Positions 52,833-62,173 are shown, numbered from the stretch's first letter. The stretch: DNA of 64,000 bases from an uncultured Campylobacter sp. (GCF_937921625.1 NZ_CAKZTI010000025.1:24442-88441); one strand, 5' to 3'. Numbers and translations are program-made. The notes: generated from the sequence alone by a model not told the origin.

Positions 52833-53012
52833 CCATTATCCTTTTAAATTTAGCTTTAAATTTATAAAATTTTATAGCGGCGCGGGCGGATCTGAAATTT
52901 AATGAAATTTCATGAAACCTGCCCGCAGCCGCTCGCGCTTTTTCGATAAATTTTAAAATTTCGTTTTGTGAAATCTGCCCGTGCGCTTTGTCGCCGTGCG
53001 GCAAAATTTCAG

Positions 53013-54233
53013 CTAAAGCTTGCGTCCATTCTTGCCCGCGATGATAAATCTTAGCGCACTTAGCTTGATAAACCCGTCGCCGTCTTTTTGATTGAAAACT
53101 TTATCCTCTTCAAACGTCACAAAATCGGTATTAAACAAGCTATCGCTCTTACTTTCTCTGCCCAGCACGGTCACGTTACCCTTATAAAGCTCTAGCTTAA
53201 CCTTGCCGTTTACGTGCTCTTGGGATTTGTTTATCAGCTCTTGAAGCAGCAAGCGCTCAGGGCTGAACCAAAAGCCGTTGTATATAAGCTCGGCGTAGCG
53301 CGGCATTAGATCGTCTTTTAGATGCGCCGCGCCGCGATCTAGCGTGATGCTCTCGATCGCGCGGTGAGCCTTTAGCATGATCGTGCCGCCCGGAGTTTCG
53401 TAGCAACCGCGACTCTTCATACCGACGTAGCGATTTTCTACTAGATCGAGCCTGCCGATGCCGTTTTTAGCGCCGAGCTCGTTAAGCGCGGCTAGCATCT
53501 CGTGCGGCTTAAGCGCCTTGCCGTTTAGCTTTACGGGATCGCCGTGTTTGTATTCGATCTCGATGATCTCGCTCTTATCGGGCGCATTTTTAGGACTCAC
53601 GGTCCATCGCCACATATCCTCCTCAGGCGCATGGGCGGGATCTTCCAGCACCAAGCCCTCGTAGGAGATGTGAAGGATATTCGCATCCATCGAATACGGC
53701 GATTTGCCTGGCTTTGAGGCGATATCGATGCCGTTTTTCTTAGCGTAGGCAAGCAGCTTCTCGCGAGAGTTCAGATCCCATAGCCTCCACGGCGCAATCA
53801 CTTTGATATCTGGATTTAGCGCGTATGCGCCAAGCTCGAAGCGGACTTGATCGTTGCCCTTACCGGTCGCGCCGTGGCTTACGGCGTCCGCGCCGGTTTT
53901 TTTCGCGATCTCGACTAGCTTTTTAGCGATCAGCGGGCGCGCGATCGACGTGCCCAAAAGATACTCGCCCTCATAGACGGCATTTGCACGAAACATCGGA
54001 AATACGTAATCGCGCACAAATTCCTCGCGCAGATCCTCTACGAAGATATTTTCCTTTTTGATGCCCAGTTTCAAAGCTTTGTTTTTGATCGGCTCCAAAT
54101 CCTCATTCTGACCGATATCTGCAGTAAACGTCACCACGTCGCAGCCGTAAGTATCGCCGAGCCACTTTAAAATAATACTAGTATCTAGTCCTCCGGAATA
54201 CGCCAAAACGACCTTTTTTACATCTTTTGCCAT
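53013..54233 (-). CDS. argG: Argininosuccinate synthase
   Basis: The 406-residue cytoplasmic enzyme condenses citrulline and aspartate with ATP in arginine synthesis. The N-terminal AYSGGLDTSI (residues 10-19) is the pyrophosphatase ATP loop, followed by TADIGQNEDL, GATGKGNDQVRFE and SMDANILHISYEG. ATG 54233 with AAAGGA upstream gives the normal length; upstream in-frame codons to 54617 run into the opposite-strand S4 gene and are not part of it. It is divergent from the S4-tsaE-lptB unit. Confidence 0.97.
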   Translation of the reverse strand: MAKDVKKVVLAYSGGLDTSIILKWLGDTYGCDVVTFTADIGQNEDLEPIKNKALKLGIKKENIFVEDLREEFVRDYVFPMFRANAVYEGEYLLGTSIARPLIAKKLVEIAKKTGADAVSHGATGKGNDQVRFELGAYALNPDIKVIAPWRLWDLNSREKLLAYAKKNGIDIASKPGKSPYSMDANILHISYEGLVLEDPAHAPEEDMWRWTVSPKNAPDKSEIIEIEYKHGDPVKLNGKALKPHEMLAALNELGAKNGIGRLDLVENRYVGMKSRGCYETPGGTIMLKAHRAIESITLDRGAAHLKDDLMPRYAELIYNGFWFSPERLLLQELINKSQEHVNGKVKLELYKGNVTVLGRESKSDSLFNTDFVTFEEDKVFNQKDGDGFIKLSALRFIIAGKNGRKL

Positions 54234-54321
54234 CTCAAATCCTTTACGTAAAATTTGGCGAAATTCTACCAAAAATAGTTTAATAGTTGCTTTTAAGGCA
54301 AATATCGCTAAACTCACGCCT

Positions 54322-54567
54322 ATGAGAATCGATAAATTTTTAAACGCAGTCAATATCACCAAGCGGCGCGCCATCAGCGAAGATATGTGCAAAAGCGGCG
54401 TCGTGGCCGTAAACGGCGTCGTAGCAAAGCCCGCCAAAGAGCTTAAAATCGGCGACGTTATCACGATAAGCTTTTTAGATAGAAAACAAAGCTTTAAGGT
54501 CCTAGCCTTTCCTAGCGCGAAAAATACGCCCAAAAGCGAGCAGGCAAAGTATGTCCAAGAGCTTTGA
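54322..54567 (+). CDS. S4-domain RNA-binding protein (Hsp15-like)
   Basis: The 81-residue protein is essentially one S4 domain: MRIDKFLNAVNITKRRAIS, then SGVVAVNGVVAKPAKELKIGD. Small S4 proteins bind structured RNA such as stalled 50S-peptidyl-tRNA. It starts 88 bases from argG, on the other strand, and overlaps tsaE by 17 bases. The same trio (S4 gene, tsaE, lptB) stands next to argG in C. jejuni. Confidence 0.9.
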   Translation: MRIDKFLNAVNITKRRAISEDMCKSGVVAVNGVVAKPAKELKIGDVITISFLDRKQSFKVLAFPSAKNTPKSEQAKYVQEL

Positions 54568-54958
54568 ACTCGTCTGCGGCGAGGATGAAATTTCGCGCCT
54601 CGTGCAAGCTCTGCCAAAAAGCGGCATAATCTTGCTCATCGGCGATCTTGCCAGCGGCAAAACGACGCTTGCGCGCGCGATCGTGCGAGCGCATGGGCTA
54701 GACGAGCACGTGAGCTCGCCTACATTTTCGACCATGCAAAACTACGGACAAATTTATCATTACGACATCTATAACGGCGGCTGCGAAGGGATTTTAAAAA
54801 ACGGGCTATTTGAAAATTTATTTGAAGAGGGGCTTCATCTTATCGAATGGGCGGACGAAAATTTGATAAATTTACTTAAAAAATATGAGCTTGATTTTTG
54901 CGTAGTGAGGATCACGCCGCACGCGCAAGGGCGAAAATACGAGGTAAGCTATGCATAA
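54551..54958 (+). CDS. tsaE: TsaE: ATPase for tRNA threonylcarbamoyladenosine synthesis
   Basis: The 135-residue P-loop protein has LIGDLASGKTTLARAIV at about residues 31-47, SSPTFSTMQNYG near 56 and YHYDIYNG. It works with TsaB and TsaD on the t6A modification of tRNAs reading ANN codons. It overlaps the S4 gene and lptB (8 bases), so the three are probably cotranslated. Confidence 0.93.
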   Translation: MSKSFELVCGEDEISRLVQALPKSGIILLIGDLASGKTTLARAIVRAHGLDEHVSSPTFSTMQNYGQIYHYDIYNGGCEGILKNGLFENLFEEGLHLIEWADENLINLLKKYELDFCVVRITPHAQGRKYEVSYA

Positions 54959-55673
54959 ACTGGAAGTCAGGGGTCTTAAAAAAACCATAAAAGGCACGCC
55001 GATCATCAAAGGAATCTCGCTAGAACTTTACAATGGCGAGATCGTGGGGCTGCTAGGGCCCAATGGCGCGGGCAAAACCACGACGTTTTATATGATCTGC
55101 GGGCTGATAAGCGCTAGCGGTGGCGATATCTTGCTTAATGAAAATAGCATCGCAAAGGTTCCACTTCATAAGCGCGCTAAGCTCGGCATCGGCTACCTGC
55201 CACAAGAAAGCAGCATCTTTAAGGAGCTTAGCGTTGAAGAAAATTTAATGCTCGCTGCAGAGATTACCTATAAAAATAAAGCAGAGGCCTCACGCAAAGT
55301 CGATGAGATGCTAAATCTACTCAACATCGAGCCGATCAGATTGCGCAAAGGCGTGAGCCTAAGTGGCGGCGAGCGCAGGCGCTGCGAGATCGCGCGGAGC
55401 CTGATGATAACGCCGAAATTTCTACTTTTGGACGAGCCGTTTGCGGGCGTCGATCCGATCGCTGTTAACGATATCCAAAGCATCGTGCGCGATTTAAGCG
55501 ATCTTGGCATCGGCGTGCTCATCACCGATCACAATGTCCGCGAAACGCTTGCGATCTGTGACCGCGCCTACGTCATCAAAGACGGCGAGCTGTTCGCAGG
55601 CGGTACCGCAAAAGAGATAGCTAACGATCCGAATGTGCGCAAATTCTACCTCGGCGAGGATTTTAGCATCTAA
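54951..55673 (+). CDS. lptB: LptB: ATPase of the lipopolysaccharide export ABC transporter
   Basis: The 240-residue ATPase has Walker A GPNGAGKTTT at 38-47, the signature LSGGERRRCEIARSL, Walker B FLLLDEPFAGVDPIA, and the H-loop TDHNVRETL. It powers LptFG extraction of LPS from the inner membrane. In C. jejuni rpoN follows lptB; here a 1-kb gene-free spacer follows instead. Confidence 0.95.
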   Translation: MHKLEVRGLKKTIKGTPIIKGISLELYNGEIVGLLGPNGAGKTTTFYMICGLISASGGDILLNENSIAKVPLHKRAKLGIGYLPQESSIFKELSVEENLMLAAEITYKNKAEASRKVDEMLNLLNIEPIRLRKGVSLSGGERRRCEIARSLMITPKFLLLDEPFAGVDPIAVNDIQSIVRDLSDLGIGVLITDHNVRETLAICDRAYVIKDGELFAGGTAKEIANDPNVRKFYLGEDFSI

Positions 55674-56685
55674 GTCAGCCAGAGCGCTTTGGATTTTCAC
55701 TTCCCGCTTCGGCGCGCGCATTAATTTCTGCAATTTAAATTTTACGATTTAAATTTCAAGCGAGCGGCTGCGATTAGTCGTACGCGCGACACTTGATTTA
55801 AAATTTTGCATATTAAAATTTAAAGCCACTGCCACGGCCGTACGATAGAGCGATTTGATTTTGTGCTTTAAATCTTAAAAGCAAATTTTATCGTTCGCGC
55901 CTAATTCTAAAGCTAGGGTTTAAATTTTGCACTTTAAATCTTTAAAGTAATTATGGTGGCGGAATTTGAATCTAGCGTTTAAAATTTAGCATATTAAATT
56001 TTAAAGGCGCAGTAAGGATCGGATGGCGCGTTCTATTCAAAGTTTAAATTTCACGTATTAAATTTTTAAAGAGCATATAGACTCGTTTTAAAATTTTTAA
56101 ATTTCAAAGGGCGTTTTGTACACTGTAAATTTTAAATAATTTTTTGCGGCAGGTTCTCTTTTCGCGACCGCAATTTACACCCGTGGTACATAAAATTTAA
56201 ATCGCATTTTAATCACACTTTGTTTAAATTAAATCAAATTTTAAAGCGTGAGGTATCTCTAAACGCGATGCCTCCGTCTGCGCACTACAATCACGCCCAC
56301 AGTTTGCAAAAAATATCCACTCGCAGAATTAAATTTCAAAACGAACACAGCCGCAAATGAATTACATATGCAACGGTGCTTGAAATTACGCGCAATGCCG
56401 TCTAATTTCACGGCTAAATTCTGCGAGCGGCGGCGTAAACCAACTCGCTTCGGCTTCGACGCATCAAATTAAAAACGAGCCGCGTAAAACAAACCTCCTA
56501 GCCCGCTCAAATTTCACCGATTTTGCCGACTCGTTTAACTAAAATTGCACTTTTATTTGCTCTGCGGGTCTAAATTTCGCTCATCTTAAAGCTCGCTACG
56601 GAGTTCAAAATTTTAACCGGACGCCCCAGCGCTTTTGGTTTAAATTTTAAAATTCTTAAAATTTTGGCGAGATCAAGGAGAGATT
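55674..56685 (+). other. Gene-free spacer after lptB
   Basis: About 1 kb dense in AAATTT words, many as TTTAAATTTTA or AAATTTAAA, especially between 55730 and 56260. I find no rpoN remnant in any frame by eye. The segment 56280-56560 is less repetitive but carries no convincing gene. AAGGAGAG before 56686 is the ribosome binding site of the next gene. Confidence 0.55.
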
Positions 56686-57504
56686 ATGAAAAAGGTTCTA
56701 CTTTTGTGCGCCTTGGCGGGCGCGCTTTTTGGCCTAGAGATCGACGGATTTAGCGCACCTAGTGGTTCACTTATTACCGATGACGCTTTTTATATCGCAA
56801 ATCGCGGCAGTAGTGAAGATCCACAAGAGCGCGACGGCTTCATCAGCCGTATAGTAAAAAACTCGGGTGTCGTTGAGACAAATTTTATAGACGATCTGGT
56901 AAATCCTGGCGGAATGGCGCAGATCGGCGACGTGCTCTACGTGTGCGATCTGGACGCGATCAGGGGCTTTAGCAAAGGTCAGGAGGTTTTCAATCTAAAA
57001 ATCGAGGGAGCGCAGGCCTTAAACGACGTCGTAGCGCTCGGCAGCGAGGTTTTGCTCGCAAGCGATCCCGCGCGTGGGACGATCTGGCGCATCGACCTGC
57101 TCTCGCGCACCGCGGATGAGTTTGCGCGCATCGATCCATCGCTAGGCAGCCCAAACGGACTTTTGGCTAAAGGCGACAAGCTCCTGATCACCACCTTCGA
57201 TCTTAGCGGAAAGGTTCCTGGGCGCGTGCTAAGCATGGATCTGAAATCTCGCGAAATTTCAATCTTTGCCGATATGAAGGGGGTTTTCTACGGCATGGCG
57301 CGCGGAAAAAACGGCGAAATTTTAGTTAGCGACTGGGGCGAGGATCTTTTAAGCGGCAAAATTTGGCGTATTGATGCAAACGGGCAGATACGCAAAATAA
57401 ACCTCGGCGCGATGCAAAGACCTGCGGACATCTCAAGCGACGGCAAGGTTTTATTGATCCCAAAATCGCTGGAAAACAAAGTCGAGCTGATAAATTTGCC
57501 GTAA
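56686..57504 (+). CDS. Secreted beta-propeller protein (SMP-30/NHL-like)
   Basis: The 272-residue protein has a signal peptide (MKKVLLLCALAGALFG) and six blade-like repeats, including GGMAQIGDVLYVCDLDAI, GSPNGLLAKGDKLLITTFD, MARGKNGEILVSDWGED and RPADISSDGKVLLIP. This is the pattern of periplasmic SMP-30/gluconolactonase-like propellers. Databases often call such Campylobacter proteins ATP/GTP-binding, but no P-loop is visible. A role in binding or hydrolysing a small molecule is possible, without proof. It is monocistronic with AAGGAGAG upstream. Confidence 0.8.
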   Translation: MKKVLLLCALAGALFGLEIDGFSAPSGSLITDDAFYIANRGSSEDPQERDGFISRIVKNSGVVETNFIDDLVNPGGMAQIGDVLYVCDLDAIRGFSKGQEVFNLKIEGAQALNDVVALGSEVLLASDPARGTIWRIDLLSRTADEFARIDPSLGSPNGLLAKGDKLLITTFDLSGKVPGRVLSMDLKSREISIFADMKGVFYGMARGKNGEILVSDWGEDLLSGKIWRIDANGQIRKINLGAMQRPADISSDGKVLLIPKSLENKVELINLP

Positions 57505-58149
57505 CCGGCCGTCTTATTGCGGCTTCGCAGTTTGCTTAAATTTTACAAAATATATGCTGTATCGTGCTTTATAAGCCATCTTTTTGCGCTTCGCCGCTTA
57601 CGTAGCGGCGTCGGTTGCGACGCTATAGCCGATCGCGATACCGAAATTAGGTCAATGCGGAAGCCGGTCGCAGCGCCAAGGCTAATTGCGGCAGCGTAAG
57701 AGTTATATTACGAAACCGATCGCCCTTTTTCGCGCGCACTCAAGAGTCAAGTACGCTCAAAAGCCGCGTGTGCCGTCTTGCAATATGCAAATGCTGAGCC
57801 TGCCGTAAAATTTGCAAATCCATCTGCCCTCATTTTAAATTCCATCGCCTTAAATTTCCTCGCCGCGGATATTTTCGCAGGCCGAGCGGCGCTAAATTTC
57901 AGCGCAAAATTTAACGCCCGCCGTGACTCAAAAGCCTTGAAGACTCATAACGCGCTAAATTTCAGCGCGAGATTTGACTCCGAGGCGCGCTTTTAACATA
58001 CCGCGTCGTATCTGCGCGCGACCGAATTCTACGTGGCGGTACGATCTCTACCGCGCGACGTATTTATAGACTGCGGGGGCAAGCGGAGCCCATTTTTCCG
58101 CGTAGCGCGTATGTCTATTTAGGTCGCTCCTGGCGTCCGCGCGTGGAAC
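57505..58149. other. Spacer with a duplicated GCGCT-AAATTTC-AGCGC hairpin
   Basis: No gene is supported. The interval includes a plus-strand frame at 57778-57996 that only reads through the repeats. GCGCTAAATTTCAGCGC occurs at 57889-57905 and at 57952-57968; each copy is an inverted repeat with five-base arms around AAATTTC. Confidence 0.55.
57889..57968. repeat. Two copies of a 17-base hairpin-forming repeat, 63 bases apart
   Basis: GCGCTAAATTTCAGCGC at 57889-57905 and 57952-57968. The arms GCGCT and AGCGC flank an AAATTT core, a small model of how AAATTT words are embedded between GC blocks in the spacers. Confidence 0.75.
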
Positions 58150-58884
58150 CTATCTCTGTATGCACCCCTCCCACACAGCGGGGACGTCTAGCTCTGTGTA
58201 TGAGTTTAAAATTTCATACGGCTCGTAGCTAAATTTATACGCCAGGCTCGGGCACTGCTTCACCGCGTAGCCCAAATATATCCAGCGCAGCCCCAAATCT
58301 TGGGCGAACTCGATCTGTTTTAAAAGCGAAAATTTACCCAGACTTAGATGCGGCAGATACGGATCGTAGTAACAATACACCGAGCTAATGCCGTCATCCA
58401 CGATATCGATGAGATCGACGCAGATAAGCCGCCCGTCCTCGCCGTAGTAAGAAATTTCTTTGCCGAAGTCGCCGTGACCCTGGACGTAAATTTCATCATA
58501 TCGCTCAAAATCGATCTCTTGCAGAGGCCAGCCCTTTTTTAGATGCATGTAGTCGTGATAGAGCGCAAAAAGCTCCAAACGCGCATCGTTTAAAAGCGGG
58601 CGAGATTGCCATACATAGGCGGTCGTGCGATTATTTTTATAGACGCGGCGGTACGATCTGCTAAATTTAAAATTTGAAGCATCGACGCGCAAGCTTTTAC
58701 ACTCCGCGCAGGCTGCGCAAACGGGCTTTTGAAAATACCTGCCGAAGCGGCGGTAGCCGTGCTGCACTAAGTTTGAATTATATTCGAAGTCGCAGTCTTT
58801 TATGTAGAGATACTCGCTGCGTGCGGCTTTGCCGCCTAGATAGGGGCAGGCAAAATCCAGCGTACAAAATGGAATTTCAGTCAT
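58150..58884 (-). CDS. bpt: Bpt: leucyl-transferase of the N-end rule (aspartate/glutamate leucyltransferase)
   Basis: The 244-residue protein has the ATE1/Bpt features: CPYLGGKAARSEYLYI near residue 13, GYRRFGRYFQKPVCAACAECKSLRV with the conserved cysteines near 60, and YLGYAVKQCPSLAYKFSYEPYEIL near 205. It adds Leu to proteins with N-terminal Asp or Glu, marking them for ClpAP. It overlaps the small upstream gene by 8 bases. The order pycA-small gene-bpt matches Cj1037c-Cj1035c of C. jejuni as I recall it. Confidence 0.93.
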   Translation of the reverse strand: MTEIPFCTLDFACPYLGGKAARSEYLYIKDCDFEYNSNLVQHGYRRFGRYFQKPVCAACAECKSLRVDASNFKFSRSYRRVYKNNRTTAYVWQSRPLLNDARLELFALYHDYMHLKKGWPLQEIDFERYDEIYVQGHGDFGKEISYYGEDGRLICVDLIDIVDDGISSVYCYYDPYLPHLSLGKFSLLKQIEFAQDLGLRWIYLGYAVKQCPSLAYKFSYEPYEILNSYTELDVPAVWEGCIQR

Positions 58885-59158
58885 TCAGCTTTTTGATATT
58901 CGCCGCGTCCACGTATTTTAAAAACTCGTCTTTGAGGCGCTTTTCGCGTGCGGCGATGCTCTCTTTGGCTGCGTCGAATTCCTCCGCGTCGCCGTCTAGG
59001 ACGCCCCCGCTTTGCAGACCCGAATCGTCATCTTTAAAAATATCTTTAAACTCGTCGCGATTTGGATTAGGTTTTTTGGGCTTTTTGGGCGCGAAACTTG
59101 CCGCCTTGTCCTTAAGCATATCCTTTTTTATATCTTTTAGGCTATCTAAAAAATCCAT
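58877..59158 (-). CDS. Small charged protein between pycA and bpt
   Basis: The 93-residue protein is rich in Lys, Asp and Glu, without signal or membrane segment: MDFLDSLKDIKKDMLKDKA, then KPKKPNPNRDEFKDIF, and a helical end (REKRLKDEFLKYVDAANIKK). A protein of this size holds the same place in C. jejuni. Function unknown; strong conservation of place suggests a real gene. AAAGAGC precedes the ATG and it overlaps bpt by 8 bases. Confidence 0.8.
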   Translation of the reverse strand: MDFLDSLKDIKKDMLKDKAASFAPKKPKKPNPNRDEFKDIFKDDDSGLQSGGVLDGDAEEFDAAKESIAAREKRLKDEFLKYVDAANIKKLND

Positions 59159-59166
59159 GCTCTTTC

Positions 59167-60600
59167 CTAAATCCGCGCCGATTTGCGCATCGCAGCGATG
59201 ATGGCGGCGATCGCTTCGTTTTTATTCGGCTGCATATCGTCGATGGTGTTTTCTAAAATTTTGTCTAAATTTTTCTCTACGTAGCTCGTATCGAAAAAGC
59301 CAAGCCGGAATTCGCGCGATTTGCTGATGCTAAGCAAAAACGGAATGATGGTGCGCACTCCCTCGATGCGAAACTCCTTCAGCGCGCGCTCTAGTTTATT
59401 GACGGCCAGGTCGTAGTCGGTGGTTTTGATGATTAGCTTGGCTAGAAGCGAGTCGTAAAACGGCGGAATTTTATAACCTTTGTAGATGTGGCTATCGACG
59501 CGCACGGAAGGACCAAGTGCTGGATAATAATCGCTAACGGTGCCGGGAACGGGGGTGAAATTTTTCCAGACGTTTTCGGAGGTAATACGCGCCTCGATCG
59601 CGTAGCCGTGCGGCTTAATGTCGCTTTGCTCAAGCTCTAAAATTTCGCCGTTTGCGATGCGGATCTGGCGTACGACGAGATCGACGCCCGTAACTTCCTC
59701 GGTAATGCCGTGCTCGACCTGGATGCGGGTATTCATCTCCATAAAATAGAAGTTGTTGTAATCATCGAGTAGAAATTCCACCGTGCCGACGTTTGTGTAA
59801 TTCACCGCTTTTGCCGCGGCTACCGCAGTCGTACCCATCGTCTTACGTAGATGCTCGCTTATCGAGGGGCACGGCGCAATCTCGATAATCTTTTGGTGGC
59901 GGCGCTGGATAGAACAATCGCGCTCGCAAAGGTGAATGATGTTACCGTAATTGTCGCCGATGATCTGAAACTCGATGTGGCGCGGCTTGACGACGAGTTT
60001 TTCCATAAAAATTTCATCGTTGTTAAAAAAGGTCTTCGCCTCCCTCGTGCACGAGTCGTAGGCACTCTCCATATCTTTCTCTTCCCACACCTCGCGGATA
60101 CCGCGTCCGCCGCCGCCGCCGCTAGCCTTTAAAATCACGGGATAGCCGATCTCGCGCGCATATTTTTTGATCGTATCCATGCTCTCGTGATTGAGCTTTT
60201 CGGTGCCGGGCACGATCGGAATGCCGTTTTTGCGCATCAGGTAGCGAGCGATGTTTTTGTTGCCCATTTTGCGAATAACGTCGGGTTTCGGACCGATGAA
60301 GATGATCCCCGCGTCCTCCACCTCCTTTGCAAAGTCAAAATTCTCGCTCAAAAAGCCGTATCCAGGATGTATCGCATCAGCGCCACACTCTTTGGCGACT
60401 TCGACGATCTTTTTGGCGTCCAGATAGCCTTTTAGCGCGTCGGCGCTGACCTCGTAGGCCTCATCGGCGATTTTTACGTGCAAGCAATCGATGTCGGGTT
60501 TGGTGTAGATCGCGACGCTTTTAATATGCAGATCTCTGCAGGCCCTAATGATGCGAACCGCGATCTCGCCGCGATTGGCGATAAGAATTTTACGTATCAT
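59167..60600 (-). CDS. pycA: Pyruvate carboxylase subunit A (biotin carboxylase)
   Basis: The 477-residue ATP-grasp enzyme carboxylates biotin on the PycB partner using bicarbonate and ATP, for oxaloacetate supply. ILIANRGEIAVRIIRACRDL at the N-terminus, HPGYGFLSEN near 84, KASGGGGGRGIREV near 161, and MEMNTRIQVEHGITEEVTG near 288 are the family marks. Length and the N-terminal TKPDIDCLHVKIADEAYEV, along with the neighbouring genes, favour PycA over the acetyl-CoA carboxylase subunit AccC, but AccC is a close relative. pycB is not in the window. Confidence 0.88.
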   Translation of the reverse strand: MIRKILIANRGEIAVRIIRACRDLHIKSVAIYTKPDIDCLHVKIADEAYEVSADALKGYLDAKKIVEVAKECGADAIHPGYGFLSENFDFAKEVEDAGIIFIGPKPDVIRKMGNKNIARYLMRKNGIPIVPGTEKLNHESMDTIKKYAREIGYPVILKASGGGGGRGIREVWEEKDMESAYDSCTREAKTFFNNDEIFMEKLVVKPRHIEFQIIGDNYGNIIHLCERDCSIQRRHQKIIEIAPCPSISEHLRKTMGTTAVAAAKAVNYTNVGTVEFLLDDYNNFYFMEMNTRIQVEHGITEEVTGVDLVVRQIRIANGEILELEQSDIKPHGYAIEARITSENVWKNFTPVPGTVSDYYPALGPSVRVDSHIYKGYKIPPFYDSLLAKLIIKTTDYDLAVNKLERALKEFRIEGVRTIIPFLLSISKSREFRLGFFDTSYVEKNLDKILENTIDDMQPNKNEAIAAIIAAMRKSARI

Positions 60601-60715
60601 AAATAATTGCCTCTTTTAAAGAAATACCGCGGTAATAATAGTATAAAAAATTTTATAGCAAGTTGAAATTCATGAAAGGCGGTTGAAATTCCGGATAAAA
60701 TTTAAAGAATATTTA

Positions 60716-60802
60716 TGGTGCCCGAGGTCGGAATCGAACCGACACGAGGTCGCCCTCGCCAGATTTTGAGTCTGGTGCGTCTACCAATTTCACCACTCGG
60801 GC
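60716..60802 (-). tRNA. tRNA-Leu (CAA)
   Basis: The minus strand folds as an 87-base class II tRNA. The acceptor arm GCCCGAG pairs with CTCGGGC and is followed by discriminator A and an encoded CCA. The D-arm region is GGTGAAATTGGTAGACGC, the anticodon arm CCAGACTCAAAATCTGG with CAA at the anticodon, a long variable arm GCGAGGGCGACCTCGT follows, and then the T arm with GGTTCGATTCC. It reads TTG codons. Confidence 0.97.
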
Positions 60803-60831
60803 ATTTTGAAAAGCTATGATTGTATAAATTT

Positions 60832-60860
60832 AAAAAAGATAAGCCCCGAAGACGGGGCTT
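60832..60860 (-). terminator. Rho-independent terminator of hup
   Basis: The perfect 8-base stem AAGCCCCG/CGGGGCTT (60841-60860, four-base loop) is followed on the minus strand by ATCTTTTTT. It lies 12 bases beyond the hup stop. Confidence 0.85.
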
Positions 60861-60872
60861 GGAGCAAGAAAA

Positions 60873-61169
60873 TTATTTTTTCTTCTTGCCTTTTGCAGCT
60901 GCAACAGCCTCTTTTAGCTGTTTGCCGACTTTAAATTTTACTACTTTAGTAGCAGGAGATTTGTAAGTTCTGTTTGTGCCAGGAACTTTACCCTCGCGAG
61001 CTGCACGCTCTGCGATGCCGAAAGATCCGAAGCCGATGAAGCTTATATCATCACCTTTTACCAAAAGCTCTTTGATAGCCTCAAGTGCAGAATCAACTAC
61101 CTTAACGGTATCTTTTTTAGAAAGACCTGCCTTATCGGCAACTACTTGGATAAAATCAGCTTTTTTCAT
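60873..61169 (-). CDS. hup: HU-family nucleoid DNA-binding protein
   Basis: The 98-residue protein has the HU/IHF layout: MKKADFIQVVADKAGLSKKD, then GDDISFIGFGSFGIAERAAREGKVPGTN with the DNA-bending arm, and a Lys-rich tail (AVAAAKGKKKK). It bends and compacts DNA. Its own promoter region lies in the AT-rich 61170-61260 stretch, and it ends in a strong terminator. Confidence 0.96.
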   Translation of the reverse strand: MKKADFIQVVADKAGLSKKDTVKVVDSALEAIKELLVKGDDISFIGFGSFGIAERAAREGKVPGTNRTYKSPATKVVKFKVGKQLKEAVAAAKGKKKK

Positions 61170-61495
61170 GCTAATCCTTTAAAATAAAGTGGTTTGGGCG
61201 GTATTCTACAATAGTTTCGCAAAAAATACAATAGTTTTTTAAGAAAAAAACGCAAAAATCGGCAAAATTTAGCCGAATTTAGCCCAAATTCGTCAATTTT
61301 TCAGATTTTGTTTCTTTAAATTTCAAAATTTCGCCATATTTTTGGAGCTTATTTTTGAAATTTTGCCAGATTTCAAAAAATTTCAAGATTTTACCCCTTC
61401 TCGCCTCATTTTTATAAAATTTCGCCCCAGCCTGCCGCTTTAAAATATATAAACTATATTTTGTTATAATCCGCGCAAAATTTCAAAGGCTTTTT
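61170..61495. other. AT-rich divergent regulatory spacer of hup and the response regulator
   Basis: No gene. It holds AAATTTC/GAAATTTTG words in a dense run (61300-61400). TATAAT at 61465-61470 is a good -10 for the response regulator, about 25 bases before its ATG at 61496, with TTTTG extended context. The hup promoter must lie on the other side; AATAGT and ATAGTT stretches near 61210-61240 are candidates. Confidence 0.5.
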
Positions 61496-62173
61496 ATGAC
61501 TAAAATTTTAATGATAGAGGACGATTTAGAACTCGCCGAAATTTTAAGCGAATATCTGCAACAATACGATATTGATATCACCGTCGCGGACGATCCGTTT
61601 TTGGGGCTTTCTAAGTTAAATTTAGAAAATTTCAACCTCGTGATTTTAGATCTCACGCTTCCCGGGATGGACGGGCTTGAGGTCTGCAAAGAGATCCGCA
61701 AAAACACCGATATACCGATCATAATATCAAGCGCCCGCCACGATCTGACCGATAAGATCAACGCTTTTGACTTCGGCGCGGACGATTATCTGCCAAAGCC
61801 CTATAATCCGCAAGAGCTTTTAGCGCGCATCAAACGCCACATCGAGCGCTACGACATAAACTCGCTCCAGCGTGCCGCCAAGCCCAAAAAAGATCTCGAA
61901 GTGGATGATTTCCGCCACGTCATCAGCTTCAAAGGACAGCCCCTCTCGCTCACTATCGCCGAATACGACGTGCTTTCGTATCTCATCAAAAAGGAAGGCG
62001 GCGCAATCACTCGCGAGGAGCTCATCTACAACTGCAGCTCCATAAGCGAGGAATCCTCGAGCAAAAGCATCGACGTCATCATCGGTCGAATCCGCCTAAA
62101 GCTTGGCGAAACATCCAAGGCGCCTAGCTACATCCACGCCATCCGCGGCGTGGGCTATAAGCTGATACAATGA
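61496..62173 (+). CDS. OmpR-family response regulator (RacR-like), no sensor kinase next to it
   Basis: The 225-residue protein has a receiver domain (MIEDDLELAEIL, phosphorylation Asp in LVILDLTLPGMDG near residue 52, Lys in DDYLPKPYNP near 100) and a C-terminal winged helix (REELIYNCSSISEESSSKSIDVIIGRIRLKL is the recognition region, given here as a span). It resembles RacR of C. jejuni. In C. jejuni racS, the sensor kinase, follows racR; here the next gene is a MetI-like permease, so the partner must be elsewhere or absent. Confidence 0.87.
   Translation: MTKILMIEDDLELAEILSEYLQQYDIDITVADDPFLGLSKLNLENFNLVILDLTLPGMDGLEVCKEIRKNTDIPIIISSARHDLTDKINAFDFGADDYLPKPYNPQELLARIKRHIERYDINSLQRAAKPKKDLEVDDFRHVISFKGQPLSLTIAEYDVLSYLIKKEGGAITREELIYNCSSISEESSSKSIDVIIGRIRLKLGETSKAPSYIHAIRGVGYKLIQ

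Noticed and set aside
53013..54617. A longer argG protein with an extra 128 N-terminal residues
   Set aside because: The extension reads antisense through the S4-domain gene; ATG 54233 with AAAGGA gives the normal protein.
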